A program made the translations under genes and the position numbers. A stretch of 12,623 nucleotides of DNA, from NCBI RefSeq assembly GCF_938045205.1, contig NZ_CALIMY010000098.1:1-12623 (forward strand). Reading direction: 5' to 3'. Shown here piece after piece: positions 1 through 7,388 of this stretch. The DNA comes from an uncultured Campylobacter sp. (GTDB lineage Bacteria; Campylobacterota; Campylobacteria; Campylobacterales; Campylobacteraceae). Under the pieces are notes generated by a model. That model was not told where the DNA came from. It saw only the letters and a list, made by a program, of their open reading frames with translations, and did not search any database. The number at the start of each line of letters is the position of its first letter. Position 1 is the first letter of the stretch.

Positions 1-590
1 AGCTTGGTTTTGTTCGTAGTGCCGATCTCTACGAGCTTTGCGCCTGAGTTTGACATCACTTCGCTTACCCGAAAGCTCCCGCCGATCTCGACTAGCTCGC
101 CGCGGCTTACTACGACTTCGCGTCCGCGCGCGAAGGTATTTAGCACCAAAAATACCGCCGCAGCGTTGTTGTTGACCACGAGCGCGTCCTGCGCGCCGAA
201 GAGCTCGCTGCACAAAAGCGCTATGTAGTCGTATCTGTTGCCGCGCGCGCCCTCGGATAGGTCGTATTCTAAATTTGAATATGAGGTGATGATCTTTCGC
301 GCGCGGGCTAAAATTTCGGCGCCAATGACGCTGCGGCCGAGGTTTGTGTGCAGCACGACGCCGGTTGCGTTGATGAGCGGTTTGAGGCTTAGATTTTGAA
401 ATTTTTCGTAGCGCGATTTGATGCGCGCGATGATCTCACTTTCGCTTGCGACTGCGCCTCCTTGCAGCGCCTTTTCGCGCTCCTGTCGGATGAGCTCTTG
501 CGCGATTTTGATGATTTGCGGGCGGAGACAGTTTTGAAACTCCCGCGCGTTTGCGATTTTGTCGATTTTTGGTAGTTTGATTCGTTGCAT
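1..590 (-). CDS. selA: L-seryl-tRNA(Sec) selenium transferase (selenocysteine synthase), N-terminal part
   Basis: SelA is a PLP enzyme that converts Ser-tRNA(Sec) to Sec-tRNA(Sec) with selenophosphate, in the cytoplasm. Reading the minus strand from ATG at 590-588 gives 196 open residues before the window ends; the family is about 440-470 aa, so less than half is here. Visible family motifs are INATGVVLHTNLGRS (about residues 73-87), NLEYDL..GARGNR (106-119), VVNNNAAAV (138-146), VVVSRGELVEIGGSFR (159-174) and VEIGTTNKT (187-195), all matching the well-conserved SelA N-terminal half. The PLP-binding lysine lies in the missing part. A GGGG stretch 5 nt before the ATG can serve as ribosome binding site. 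It is divergent from the formate dehydrogenase genes, one of which needs selenocysteine, so the functional link is direct. selB may follow beyond the left edge, but that is inference. Confidence 0.95.
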   Translation of the reverse strand, partial: MQRIKLPKIDKIANAREFQNCLRPQIIKIAQELIRQEREKALQGGAVASESEIIARIKSRYEKFQNLSLKPLINATGVVLHTNLGRSVIGAEILARARKIITSYSNLEYDLSEGARGNRYDYIALLCSELFGAQDALVVNNNAAAVFLVLNTFARGREVVVSRGELVEIGGSFRVSEVMSNSGAKLVEIGTTNKTK

Positions 591-619
591 TGCGACCCCG
601 ATGCCTTAAAATTTAGGCG

Positions 620-628
620 ATTTTATCA
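620..628 (-). promoter_or_regulatory. Candidate selA promoter (extended -10)
   Basis: On the minus strand this reads TGATAAAAT, a TGn-extended -10 box, the form preferred by campylobacterial sigma-70 promoters, which often lack a clear -35. It lies about 30 bp upstream of the selA ATG, giving a leader of roughly 20-25 nt. The plus-strand gene starting at 757 must have its promoter in the same 591-756 interval, but I see only weak boxes there (for example TATAGA at 654-659). Confidence 0.4.
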
Positions 629-756
629 TTTAAAGCTTTGATTTTGCTTTATCTATAGAATTATTAATTTAAATTCGATTTACTTTAAGTGCAGAATTTA
701 AAAGCTGTTTAGAAAATAAGAGTAAAACCCGCCTAATTATCAATTTAGGATAGATT

Positions 757-2439
757 ATGAAAGAACATGGATTTTACGCCGCGGGGCTAAAGGATGTCGT
801 CTTAAGCGACGATATCGAAATTTGCGGCGATGAAGAGGGGGCGAAAAATGAGGAATTTATCGTCGCTAATTCGCCGAAATTAAAAGCACAAATTTATGCG
901 CCCGAGATAAATTTTTATATAGAAAATTCCGCGGATGAGCCGCTGCAAATCGCTAAAAACGTAGATATTTTGTATCGCGCCAAGGATATTGCCTTCGACG
1001 GCGCGCTAGATAGCGACTATCAAAAGCCCGTCGGCAAAAACGTAATTCTCGCCTGTGATGAGCCGCGAGAGGGGCTTGTGGGGCTACTTAGGCAGCACGG
1101 ATTTAAGGTGATCGCGTTAAGCAGGGCCGAGATTAAGTTCGTCTACGGCGAGATTGGCGATCTTGCGGTTACGATTTTAAGCGAGCGGGATGAGGTTGAG
1201 ACCGAGGCGGATTTTTTCTTGATTAGCGGTGCAGTGCCATATCAGCTACGACAAAGCGGCTGCTACGAGATCTCGGGACTAAAAGACGATGAAATTTTAG
1301 AAATTTTAAATTCCAAAAACCCGGTTTATCATTATAAGAATTCCACGATCTTCGATCCTGCGATCTGCCAGTATCAAGGCAGGCGGAATGAGCTGCGAGC
1401 GCCATGCGCGGAGATTTGCCCCACAGTGGCGATTTTGAAAAACGACGAAAAGCGCGAGTTAGTATTTTCGCATATCGACTGCATCGGTTGCGGCGCGTGC
1501 GTGAGCGTCTGCCCTAGCGGCGCGCTGAAATTTGCCAAGCTGCCCCAAAGCGTATTTGGCGAGATCGCAAAGCTCTATGCAGGCAAAATTCCGCTTCTCA
1601 TCGCAGAGAGCGAAATTGCGTCCGCACCTGCAGTGCAGCTTCCGTGCGGCGCGCTACCGTTTGGAATTTTCGGAAGCAAGCAAATAGATGAGATAAATTT
1701 GCTAAGCGCGATGCAAGAAAGCGGTTCGAGCGTGATCGTTTACGGCGCAGACGTGGGCGAGAGCACGCGCGAAGCGGTGGAGCTTATCAATGGAATTTCG
1801 CGCGCGATCTACGGCAAGGACGCAGTATTTTTAGCGCGAAATTTAACCGAGCTGCAAGAAGCGCTAAAGCAGGCGCAAAGCTCTCAGCCCTGGGCTTTTA
1901 GCCTAAACGAGCAGGGTCTTAGCAAGAAAGAAATTTTTTCCAAACGCGTAAGCGCAATGGTTGGCGAGGGCAGCTTCGGCGCCGTAAAAAGCGGAGAGTT
2001 GCTAAAATTTGGCAAAGTAAACATAAACGAAGCAAGCTGCACGCTATGCCTTAGCTGCGTGGGTGCCTGTAATACCGGCGCGCTGTATGCCGATAACAGC
2101 GACAATTCGATTAAGTTCAACGCTTCGCTTTGCACGACGTGCAACTACTGCGTGCTAAGCTGCGCCGAAAAGGATACGATCGAGCTTAAGCCTTGCGGCG
2201 TGGAGCTTGAGCCGGGATTTTTTAATTACAAAATGCTAGCTAAAGATGAGCTTTTTAAGTGCATTGAATGCGGTAAGGAATTTGCGACGAGCAAAGCCGT
2301 GATGAAGATCGCGGATATGATGGGTGCGCATTTTGCAAACGAGCCTGAAAAGATGAAGACTCTTTTTTGCTGCGGCGATTGCAAGGCGAAAATAATGATA
2401 AAAAAGCAGATAGAAGATGCTAGAAAAGGGGCAATGTAA
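757..2439 (+). CDS. Polyferredoxin-like 4Fe-4S protein of the formate dehydrogenase locus
   Basis: This 560-aa protein has no signal peptide or membrane segment, so it is probably cytoplasmic. The first 200 residues carry no motif I recognise. Cys204/217/221 and the classical ferredoxin motif C242-x2-C245-x2-C248-x3-C252-P form a first pair of likely 4Fe-4S sites. C428-x2-C-x2-C-x3-C438 and C459-x2-C-x2-C-x3-C469 form a second pair. C502/C505 and C538/C539/C542 form a CxxC...CCxxC group that could bind zinc or another cluster. The ATG at 757 has AGGA 6 nt upstream. The stop overlaps the next start (TAATG), so it is translationally coupled to the TorD-like chaperone. An iron-sulfur protein followed by a TorD protein, a small Tat protein and fdhA is a recurring order in proteobacteria (from memory, also in Shewanella). 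Its role is not established; electron transfer during maturation, or to a cytoplasmic acceptor, is a guess. Confidence 0.85.
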   Translation: MKEHGFYAAGLKDVVLSDDIEICGDEEGAKNEEFIVANSPKLKAQIYAPEINFYIENSADEPLQIAKNVDILYRAKDIAFDGALDSDYQKPVGKNVILACDEPREGLVGLLRQHGFKVIALSRAEIKFVYGEIGDLAVTILSERDEVETEADFFLISGAVPYQLRQSGCYEISGLKDDEILEILNSKNPVYHYKNSTIFDPAICQYQGRRNELRAPCAEICPTVAILKNDEKRELVFSHIDCIGCGACVSVCPSGALKFAKLPQSVFGEIAKLYAGKIPLLIAESEIASAPAVQLPCGALPFGIFGSKQIDEINLLSAMQESGSSVIVYGADVGESTREAVELINGISRAIYGKDAVFLARNLTELQEALKQAQSSQPWAFSLNEQGLSKKEIFSKRVSAMVGEGSFGAVKSGELLKFGKVNINEASCTLCLSCVGACNTGALYADNSDNSIKFNASLCTTCNYCVLSCAEKDTIELKPCGVELEPGFFNYKMLAKDELFKCIECGKEFATSKAVMKIADMMGAHFANEPEKMKTLFCCGDCKAKIMIKKQIEDARKGAM

Positions 2440-3200
2440 TGGATGCGAATCTACTTCAAGCAAGAAGCTACTACTACGAATTTTTTGCAATTCCGTTTTT
2501 TTTCTATGAAACGGATGCGAAATTTAAGCGCTGGAAGGAGCAGCTGGAGTTTTTACGCAGCTCGCCCATTGTGCCTAGCGATGAGGCGGAATTTCAAAAT
2601 TTGGCGAAATTCGATTTTGCAGCGTTTAAAAGCGAGCAAAATTCCGTGCTTTTTGATTTTTCATACGCCAACGTGCCGATGAGTGCGAGCTTCTACGACG
2701 AGGGGCGCGACGATGGGCGTATGCGTGTCGCGGTAATCGACGCGCTAAAAAAGAGTAAATTTCGCCGCAATATGGAGCTTTGCAAAGAGTGCGAGGATTA
2801 TGTGGGATTTATTTTTTACCTGCATTCAACTCTACTTCGCGACGCGGCTGCAAAACACAGCGCGGTTTTAAACGGACAAAATTCCGTGGCAAATGAGCAA
2901 AATTTTACGAATAGCGCGAGCTTGACGGCGCAAGACGGCGAAGCGCTGGCGTTAGAGCTTTTTACGAATGTCACCAATAGCTTTGTGGATGAGTTTAGCG
3001 AGCTTTTGTGCGGGCATGTGCGGGCGGATTTTTTCAAATCATTAGGCGCACTAATGAGAAGCTTTTTTGCGCTTGAGCGCTCGCTTTTAGCGCTTGCCGC
3101 TCCGCAAAAGAAAGATCGCAGCGTCGTTAAAGAAGCGATCAAAAAAGGTGGCTATCAAAATAAATTTACCAATCCGGAAGATATTTTTGATCTGGATTGA
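2439..3200 (+). CDS. TorD/DmsD-family molybdoenzyme chaperone
   Basis: The 253-aa acidic protein looks all-helical and fits the TorD/NarJ-type chaperones that bind the Tat signal of molybdoenzymes and hold export until the cofactor is inserted. Evidence is the early LQARSYYYEFFAIPFFF helix, a central segment around FIFYLHSTLLRDAA, and the C-terminal VDEFSELLCGHVRADFFKSL...FFALERSLLA helices, together with its place between an iron-sulfur protein and a Tat-exported FdhA. AAGGGG precedes the ATG, which overlaps the upstream stop by one base. Residues about 138-169 are a polar Asn/Ser/Gln/Ala-rich stretch that looks like an inserted flexible loop. Family sequence identity is usually low, so the call rests partly on context. 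It is probably the equivalent of the C. jejuni gene next to its fdh operon. Confidence 0.8.
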   Translation: MDANLLQARSYYYEFFAIPFFFYETDAKFKRWKEQLEFLRSSPIVPSDEAEFQNLAKFDFAAFKSEQNSVLFDFSYANVPMSASFYDEGRDDGRMRVAVIDALKKSKFRRNMELCKECEDYVGFIFYLHSTLLRDAAAKHSAVLNGQNSVANEQNFTNSASLTAQDGEALALELFTNVTNSFVDEFSELLCGHVRADFFKSLGALMRSFFALERSLLALAAPQKKDRSVVKEAIKKGGYQNKFTNPEDIFDLD

Positions 3201-3258
3201 TAAATAAAATTTTTAACCAAAATCTTAACGCAAAAGCAGAATTTCGGTTAAATTTTAG

Positions 3259-3291
3259 ACTCGCAAGCTCGAGTTTTGCGAGTAGTTTTTT
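3259..3291 (+). terminator. Rho-independent terminator after the chaperone gene
   Basis: A perfect 8-bp stem, ACTCGCAA (3259-3266) pairing with TTGCGAGT (3276-3283), has a 9-nt loop and is followed by AG and six T (3286-3291). It lies about 60 bp after the stop at 3200 and separates the iron-sulfur protein/chaperone unit from the downstream fdh unit, which has its own promoter. Confidence 0.75.
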
Positions 3292-3372
3292 AGTTAGAAC
3301 TTTATATTTTGAATTTTAAATAAAATTTAAAAAGTAACTTAAAATTTAATTTCCATCTCACTGCCTTTTCGT

Positions 3373-3378
3373 TATAAT
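3373..3378 (+). promoter_or_regulatory. Promoter -10 box of the fdh structural operon
   Basis: A perfect TATAAT follows a T-rich stretch, as in campylobacterial promoters without a conserved -35. A start near 3385 would give a leader of about 68 nt before the ATG at 3453. A second possible -10 is TACAAT at 3411-3416, directly after the palindrome. The region between terminator and gene is otherwise AT-rich without reading frames. Confidence 0.6.
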
Positions 3379-3393
3379 TCATTAGACTTAAAT

Positions 3394-3410
3394 CCTGTAA
3401 CAGGTGTTAC
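3394..3410 (+). promoter_or_regulatory. Overlapping palindromes in the fdh leader, possible CRP/FNR-type operator
   Basis: GTAAC-AGGT-GTTAC (3397-3410) is a perfect inverted repeat with 5-bp arms and a 4-bp spacer, the geometry of CRP/FNR-superfamily sites. Its core TAAC-N4-GTTA equals the core of the TTAAC-N4-GTTAA box of NssR, the C. jejuni nitrosative-stress regulator. A second palindrome, CCTGT-A-ACAGG (3394-3404), overlaps it. Both lie just downstream of the TATAAT box, where a bound protein would more likely repress than activate; a short RNA hairpin is the alternative reading. No regulator gene is present in the window. Confidence 0.45.
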
Positions 3411-3452
3411 TACAATAAAAGATTTAAAGCGATTTCTTCACAAAGGAAAACC

Positions 3453-3650
3453 ATGGAGAACAAACGCAGGGATTTTCTTAAAAAATCTCTAAAAATCGGC
3501 GCAGTAGGTGCCGTGGGCGTTGCCGCGTCTCAGGCTCTAGCGAAAAGCGAGCAGGACTATGGCGATACCGTTCGTGGCAAATCACCGAAAAAAGAGGTGC
3601 TTTACTGGGAGAGTGAAGCGTGGAAAAAATATTATAAAGTAGCTTACTAG
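3453..3650 (+). CDS. Formate dehydrogenase region Tat-target protein (small)
   Basis: The 65-aa product starts with a twin-arginine motif, RRDFLKKSLKIGAVGAVGVAA (residues 5-25), with an alanine-rich hydrophobic core and a likely cleavage site after SQALA. The remaining 35 or so residues are charged and aromatic (for example EVLYWESEAWKKYYKVAY). Size, signal and position directly before fdhA fit the family named 'formate dehydrogenase region TAT target' (TIGR02811). C. jejuni has an equivalent small gene before fdhA. AAAGGA ends 5 nt before the ATG. The stop TAG forms part of the fdhA ribosome binding site, so the two genes are tightly coupled. Its function is unknown; a structural or assembly partner of FdhA in the periplasm is inference. 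Confidence 0.88.
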   Translation: MENKRRDFLKKSLKIGAVGAVGVAASQALAKSEQDYGDTVRGKSPKKEVLYWESEAWKKYYKVAY

Positions 3651-3660
3651 GAGAATTTTC

Positions 3661-6582
3661 ATGAGTGAGAATGCGATCGGAAGGAGATCGTTTTTGAAAC
3701 TCGCCGCTTTAGGAGCGAGCAGCGTAGCCGCGTTTGGCGAAAATAATACGCTAAGAGCTGCTACTGAGCAAGAGATCAAAAACCCATTTCCAGGTTCCGT
3801 TATGAAGCGAACGATATGTTCGATCTGTTCCGTAGGCTGTGGTATCGAGGCTCAAGTGGATGAGAGCACCAATACCTGGATTCGCCAAGATATGGCAGTA
3901 GATCACCCGATCTCGCAGGGCAGTCACTGCTGTAAGGGAATCGATCAAATCGATCTAACCAAATCTAAAATGCGTCTTAAATATCCGCTCAAAAAGGTTG
4001 GCGGCAAGTGGGAGCGCATAAGTTGGGAGCAAGCCGTTAACGAAATCGGCGATAAAATGCTTCAAGTCCGCAAAGAGGACGGTCCAGATAGTGTGGTATT
4101 TCTGGGTTCGGCTAAATTTTGCAACGAGCAGGCATATTATTTTAGAAAATTTGCAGCCTTTTGGGGTACGAACAGCAACGACCACGTAGCCAGAATTTGA
4201 CATAGCGCAACAGTCGCCGGTGTGGCGAATACTTGGGGTTATGGAGCTATGACAAATCACGTAGGCGATATGGCGAAAAATTCTAAAATGATCCTTTTCA
4301 TAGGTGCGAATTCTGCGGTTGCAAATCCCGTGGGGGCTATGAAGCATGCTCTTCAAGCTCGCGATAGAAACGGCGCGAAAATCGTCGTCGTCGATCCAAA
4401 TTTTACTAGAACTGCGGCTAAGGCCGATATGTATATTAGAATTCGTCCGGGAACCGATATAGCGTTTGTGTACGGAATGCTGCATCTAATCTTTAAAAAC
4501 GGCTGGGAAGATAAGGAGCTAATAAAAACCAGAACCTACGCTGTAGAGGAGATTAGAGCCGAAGCTGAGAAGTGGGATCCTAAAGAGGTAGCCAATGTCA
4601 CCGGCTGCAAAGAAGAGGAGCTGATAGAATTTACGAGGATGTTCGCTACCACAAAGCCCGCTACTTTATGCTGGGCTCTAGGCATTACACAGCACTCGAT
4701 CGGAAGTTCAAATACTAGAATTTTGGCTCTTTTGCAGCTCATACTAGGCAATATGGGCAAGCCAGGCGGTGGCTGCAACATCCTTAGAGGTCACGATAAT
4801 GTTCAGGGCGCTACCGATATGTGCAATCTCTCCGATAGCTTGCCTGCGTATTACGGGCTAGCCGATAACGCTTGGAAGCACTTCTGCAAGGGCTGGGGCG
4901 TAGATTACGAGCAGTTTATTAAAAGATTTGCCGTCTCTACTAAGCAGCCGCACGAAAAGCAGGGTGAAAAAGTGCCTGGTACGAATTTTACCGAGTATTT
5001 TCACTACGATCCGAGCATCGAGCAAGATACGATAAATTGGCGCAACGAAAAGGGCTTTTCGCTATCTAAATGGTGGCAGGGCGTTTTGAAAAACGAGCCC
5101 GTTTTAAGTAGTGGCAATGTCCGCGTTCTTTGGGTGCAAGGCACAGGAATTACTTCTATGGCTCACGTTCGCGAGACTAAAGAAGCGCTAGGCAAGATCG
5201 ATATGCTGGTAGTCGCCGAGCCGTTCTTAAACGAAGTAGCGATTCTAAACGATAGACCGGATGGAATTTATGTTTTGCCGGTAGCTACGCAGTTCGAGAG
5301 CGAAGGTCATCTAAGCGCTACAAACCGCAGCGGTCAGTGGAGAACTCAGATTGTTAAGCCGCTATTTGAGAGCAAAGAGGATCAAGAAGTAATGTTTTTA
5401 TTCGCGAAAAAATTCGGCTTTTACGACGAATATGTTCGCGGCATGAAGATGGGCATCGTTGATGGCGAGCTTAAGCAGGTTAAAGACGATTTTGTTTGGC
5501 CTGACGACGCTACCGATGAGATTGCACGCAATACTCAAAGTATTGGAAATAACGGACGCACCGCAGCTAGATTTCGCAGACAGCAGAAAAATTGGCATCT
5601 ATTTGATCCCGATACTTTGCGCGGCATAGGTGGCGAGGTCGAGGGCGAATATTACGGGCTTCCATGGCCTTGCTGGGATACGCAACACCCGGGCACGCCG
5701 ATTCTTTACGACGTAACTAAGCCTTATGCCGACGGCGGTATGGGATTTAGAAACCGCTTTGGCTTAGAGCACGACGGCGTTTCGCAGCTAGCCGACGAGA
5801 GCATTACCCTTCCGGGATCAAAAATTCAAGGCGGACACGCAGAGATTACTAAGGCAAATATCGAGCAGGTTTTAGGCATTACGCTAAGTGAGGAAGAGAA
5901 AGCCAAGATGGGGCCTACGTGGAGCACAGATTATAGTGGCATTATCGCTAAGAAATGTCGCGAGTTTGGAATTTGTCCTTGCGGAAACGCAAGAGCAAGA
6001 GCGAAGGTTTGGCAGTTTGCGGATCAAATTCCGAAGCACCGCGAGCCGATCCACTCGCCTAGATGGGACTTGGTGGAAAAATATCCGACCTTTGCGGATC
6101 AAAAACGAAATTTCCGCGTCTTTACGAGATTTATCTCCGAGCAGAAAAAGCAGGATTGGAGCAAGGACTTCCCTACTATCGTAAGCTCGTTAAGGCTTGT
6201 AAATTTAAGTGGTGCGGGCATGATTGAGCGCACGAGCAAGTATCTTTCAGCGATTACTCCGGAGATGTTTGCGCACGTAAATCCTAAGCTTGCCGCTGAT
6301 AAAGGTATCAAAGATGGTGAGATGATGTGGATCCATTCGCCGCAAGGCACTAAGATTAAAGTCAAGTGCATCTATTCGCACGCCGTAACGCCTGATCGTA
6401 TTGTTATGCCGTATAACTTCGCGGGAATTTTCCAGGGCGAGGATCTAAGCGAGCGCTATCCTGAGGGCACTAAACCATATATTAGAGGCGAGAGCTCAAA
6501 TACGATTACCAACTACGGCTTTGACATAAATACGCAAATTTCGGAATTTAACGCCGGTCTTTGCAGACTAGAAAGAGCATAA
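3661..6582 (+). CDS. fdhA: Formate dehydrogenase catalytic subunit, selenocysteine-containing, Tat-exported
   Basis: This subunit oxidises formate to CO2 at a molybdenum (or tungsten) bis-MGD centre. The single reading frame is interrupted by TGA at 4198-4200 and continues in frame to TAA at 6580-6582, giving 973 residues with Sec at 180. The context VARI-U-HSATVAG matches the Sec-His active site of E. coli FdnG/FdhF, and no other reading makes sense of the two halves. Order: Tat signal RRSFLKLAALGASSVAA (residues 8-24); 4Fe-4S motif C53-x2-C56-x3-C60 with C90/C91 as fourth ligand; molybdopterin oxidoreductase core; C-terminal dinucleotide-binding domain from about residue 850. AGGAG lies 7 nt before the ATG. 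fdhB follows 9 bp later. Without Sec insertion only a 179-residue stub would be made. Automatic gene calling would probably split it or call it a pseudogene. Confidence 0.96.
4198..4228 (+). promoter_or_regulatory. UGA(Sec) codon and bacterial SECIS-like hairpin in fdhA
   Basis: Directly after the UGA, TCGCC (4214-4218) and GGCGA (4224-4228) form a 5-bp GC-rich stem closing a GGUGU loop (4219-4223). The loop GGU starts 19 nt after the UGA, the same distance as the GGU that SelB reads in the E. coli fdhF SECIS loop (from my recollection of that sequence). The hairpin lies inside coding sequence, as expected for bacterial SECIS elements. SelB binding itself is inferred. Confidence 0.75.
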
Positions 6583-6591
6583 GGAGATAAA

Positions 6592-7149
6592 ATGCCGGCA
6601 AGATTAAAATTTTACGTCGATGTCGAGCGTTGCATCGCTTGCTATGGTTGCCAGGTAGCCTGCAGCTCAGCTCACGAGGTTCCCGTGCAGATCAATAGGC
6701 GCAAGGTTATTACTTTAAACGAGGGCATAGAGGGGCAGGAGGTTTCAAGCTCTATCGCTTGTCAGCACTGCACCGATGCGCCTTGCGCGCAGGTTTGCCC
6801 GGTTCAATGCTTCTATATCAGAACCGACGGCGTCGTTTTACACGACAAAGATAAATGTATCGGCTGCGGATACTGCCTCTACGCGTGTCCGTTCGGCGCT
6901 CCGCAATTCCCTAGAGACGGAGCTTTCGGTATTAAAGGTGCGATGGATAAGTGTACTATGTGCGCGGGTGGACCGGAGCCTACGTTTTCGCACGAGGAAC
7001 TGCATAAATACGGTCAAAACCGCATCGCAGAGGGGAAGGTTCCGATGTGTGCGGCGATCTGCTGCACGAATGCTCTAATCGTGGGCGACGCGAGCAGAGT
7101 TTCGGAGGTTTATCGCAAGCGCGTACTTACGCGCGGCGTGAGCCTATAA
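6592..7149 (+). CDS. fdhB: Formate dehydrogenase iron-sulfur (beta) subunit
   Basis: This 185-aa ferredoxin-type subunit carries electrons from FdhA. Sixteen cysteines fit four 4Fe-4S clusters: C14/17/20/24, C57/60/65/69, C89/92/95/99, and C121/124 with C153/157. This is the NrfC/FdnH-like pattern of molybdoenzyme beta subunits. It has no signal peptide, so it would cross the membrane by hitch-hiking on the FdhA Tat signal. It lacks the C-terminal membrane helix of E. coli FdnH; the protein ends with the short tail KRVLTRGVSL. TAAGGAG, overlapping the fdhA stop, gives a strong ribosome binding site 5 nt before the ATG. In C. jejuni the cytochrome b gene fdhC follows; here inverted repeats and an unrelated gene follow instead. 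Confidence 0.93.
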   Translation: MPARLKFYVDVERCIACYGCQVACSSAHEVPVQINRRKVITLNEGIEGQEVSSSIACQHCTDAPCAQVCPVQCFYIRTDGVVLHDKDKCIGCGYCLYACPFGAPQFPRDGAFGIKGAMDKCTMCAGGPEPTFSHEELHKYGQNRIAEGKVPMCAAICCTNALIVGDASRVSEVYRKRVLTRGVSL

Positions 7150-7155
7150 GATTGT

Positions 7156-7186
7156 GGAATTTTAAACGCCTACGATTTAAAATTCC
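7156..7186 (+). terminator. First inverted repeat after fdhB
   Basis: GGAATTTTAAA (7156-7166) and TTTAAAATTCC (7176-7186) form a perfect 11-bp stem with a 9-nt loop, 6 bp after the fdhB stop. The stem is AT-rich and the following GCCTCTTTTC is only a weak T-tract. It may protect the mRNA 3' end or assist the stronger hairpin at 7199-7256. Confidence 0.5.
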
Positions 7187-7198
7187 GCCTCTTTTCGC

Positions 7199-7256
7199 AT
7201 AAAATTTCAACCGAGCGACGGCTTTAAATTTAGCGGTCGCTCGGTTGAAATTTTAT
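7199..7256. terminator. Perfect 21-bp inverted repeat, probable bidirectional terminator
   Basis: Arms at 7199-7219 and 7236-7256 are exact reverse complements over 21 bp, with a GC-rich inner part (CCGAGCGAC) and AT-rich outer ends (ATAAAATTT), around a 16-nt loop whose GCT/AGC can add three more pairs. TTTAAAAA follows. Transcripts from either side would end in a strong stem with U-rich flank. It separates the fdh operon from the lipoprotein operon. The arms carry no coding sequence and no transposase lies near. Confidence 0.72.
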
Positions 7257-7336
7257 TTAAAAATTTCGCTCTTGCCCATTCGCCGTTAGATTATTTCAAA
7301 AAATTGCTTTTTGCTGACATTAAAATTTTAAATTTA

Positions 7337-7345
7337 TGCTACAAT
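7337..7345 (+). promoter_or_regulatory. Promoter of the lipoprotein operon (extended -10)
   Basis: TGC-TACAAT is a TGn-extended -10 box. CTGACA near 7314-7319 is a poor and rather distant -35. A start near 7352 would give a leader of about 37 nt to the TTG at 7389. It is the first recognisable promoter after the fdh terminators. Confidence 0.5.
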
Positions 7346-7388
7346 CACTCAAATTTAGGATTTGAAATCTTAAGCGAAAGGATCCGTC

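Noticed and set aside
4..228. Plus-strand reading frame at the left edge
   Set aside because: It is antisense to selA, low in complexity (Ser/Thr/Pro), and the minus frame gives clear SelA motifs.
4198..4200. In-frame TGA read as nonsense mutation making fdhA a pseudogene
   Set aside because: The position equals the Sec codon of the family, both flanks are conserved, a SECIS-like hairpin follows and selA is next door.
7156..7256. Paired inverted repeats as a transposon or MITE
   Set aside because: No transposase, no evident target-site duplication and a fitting place for terminators between operons.
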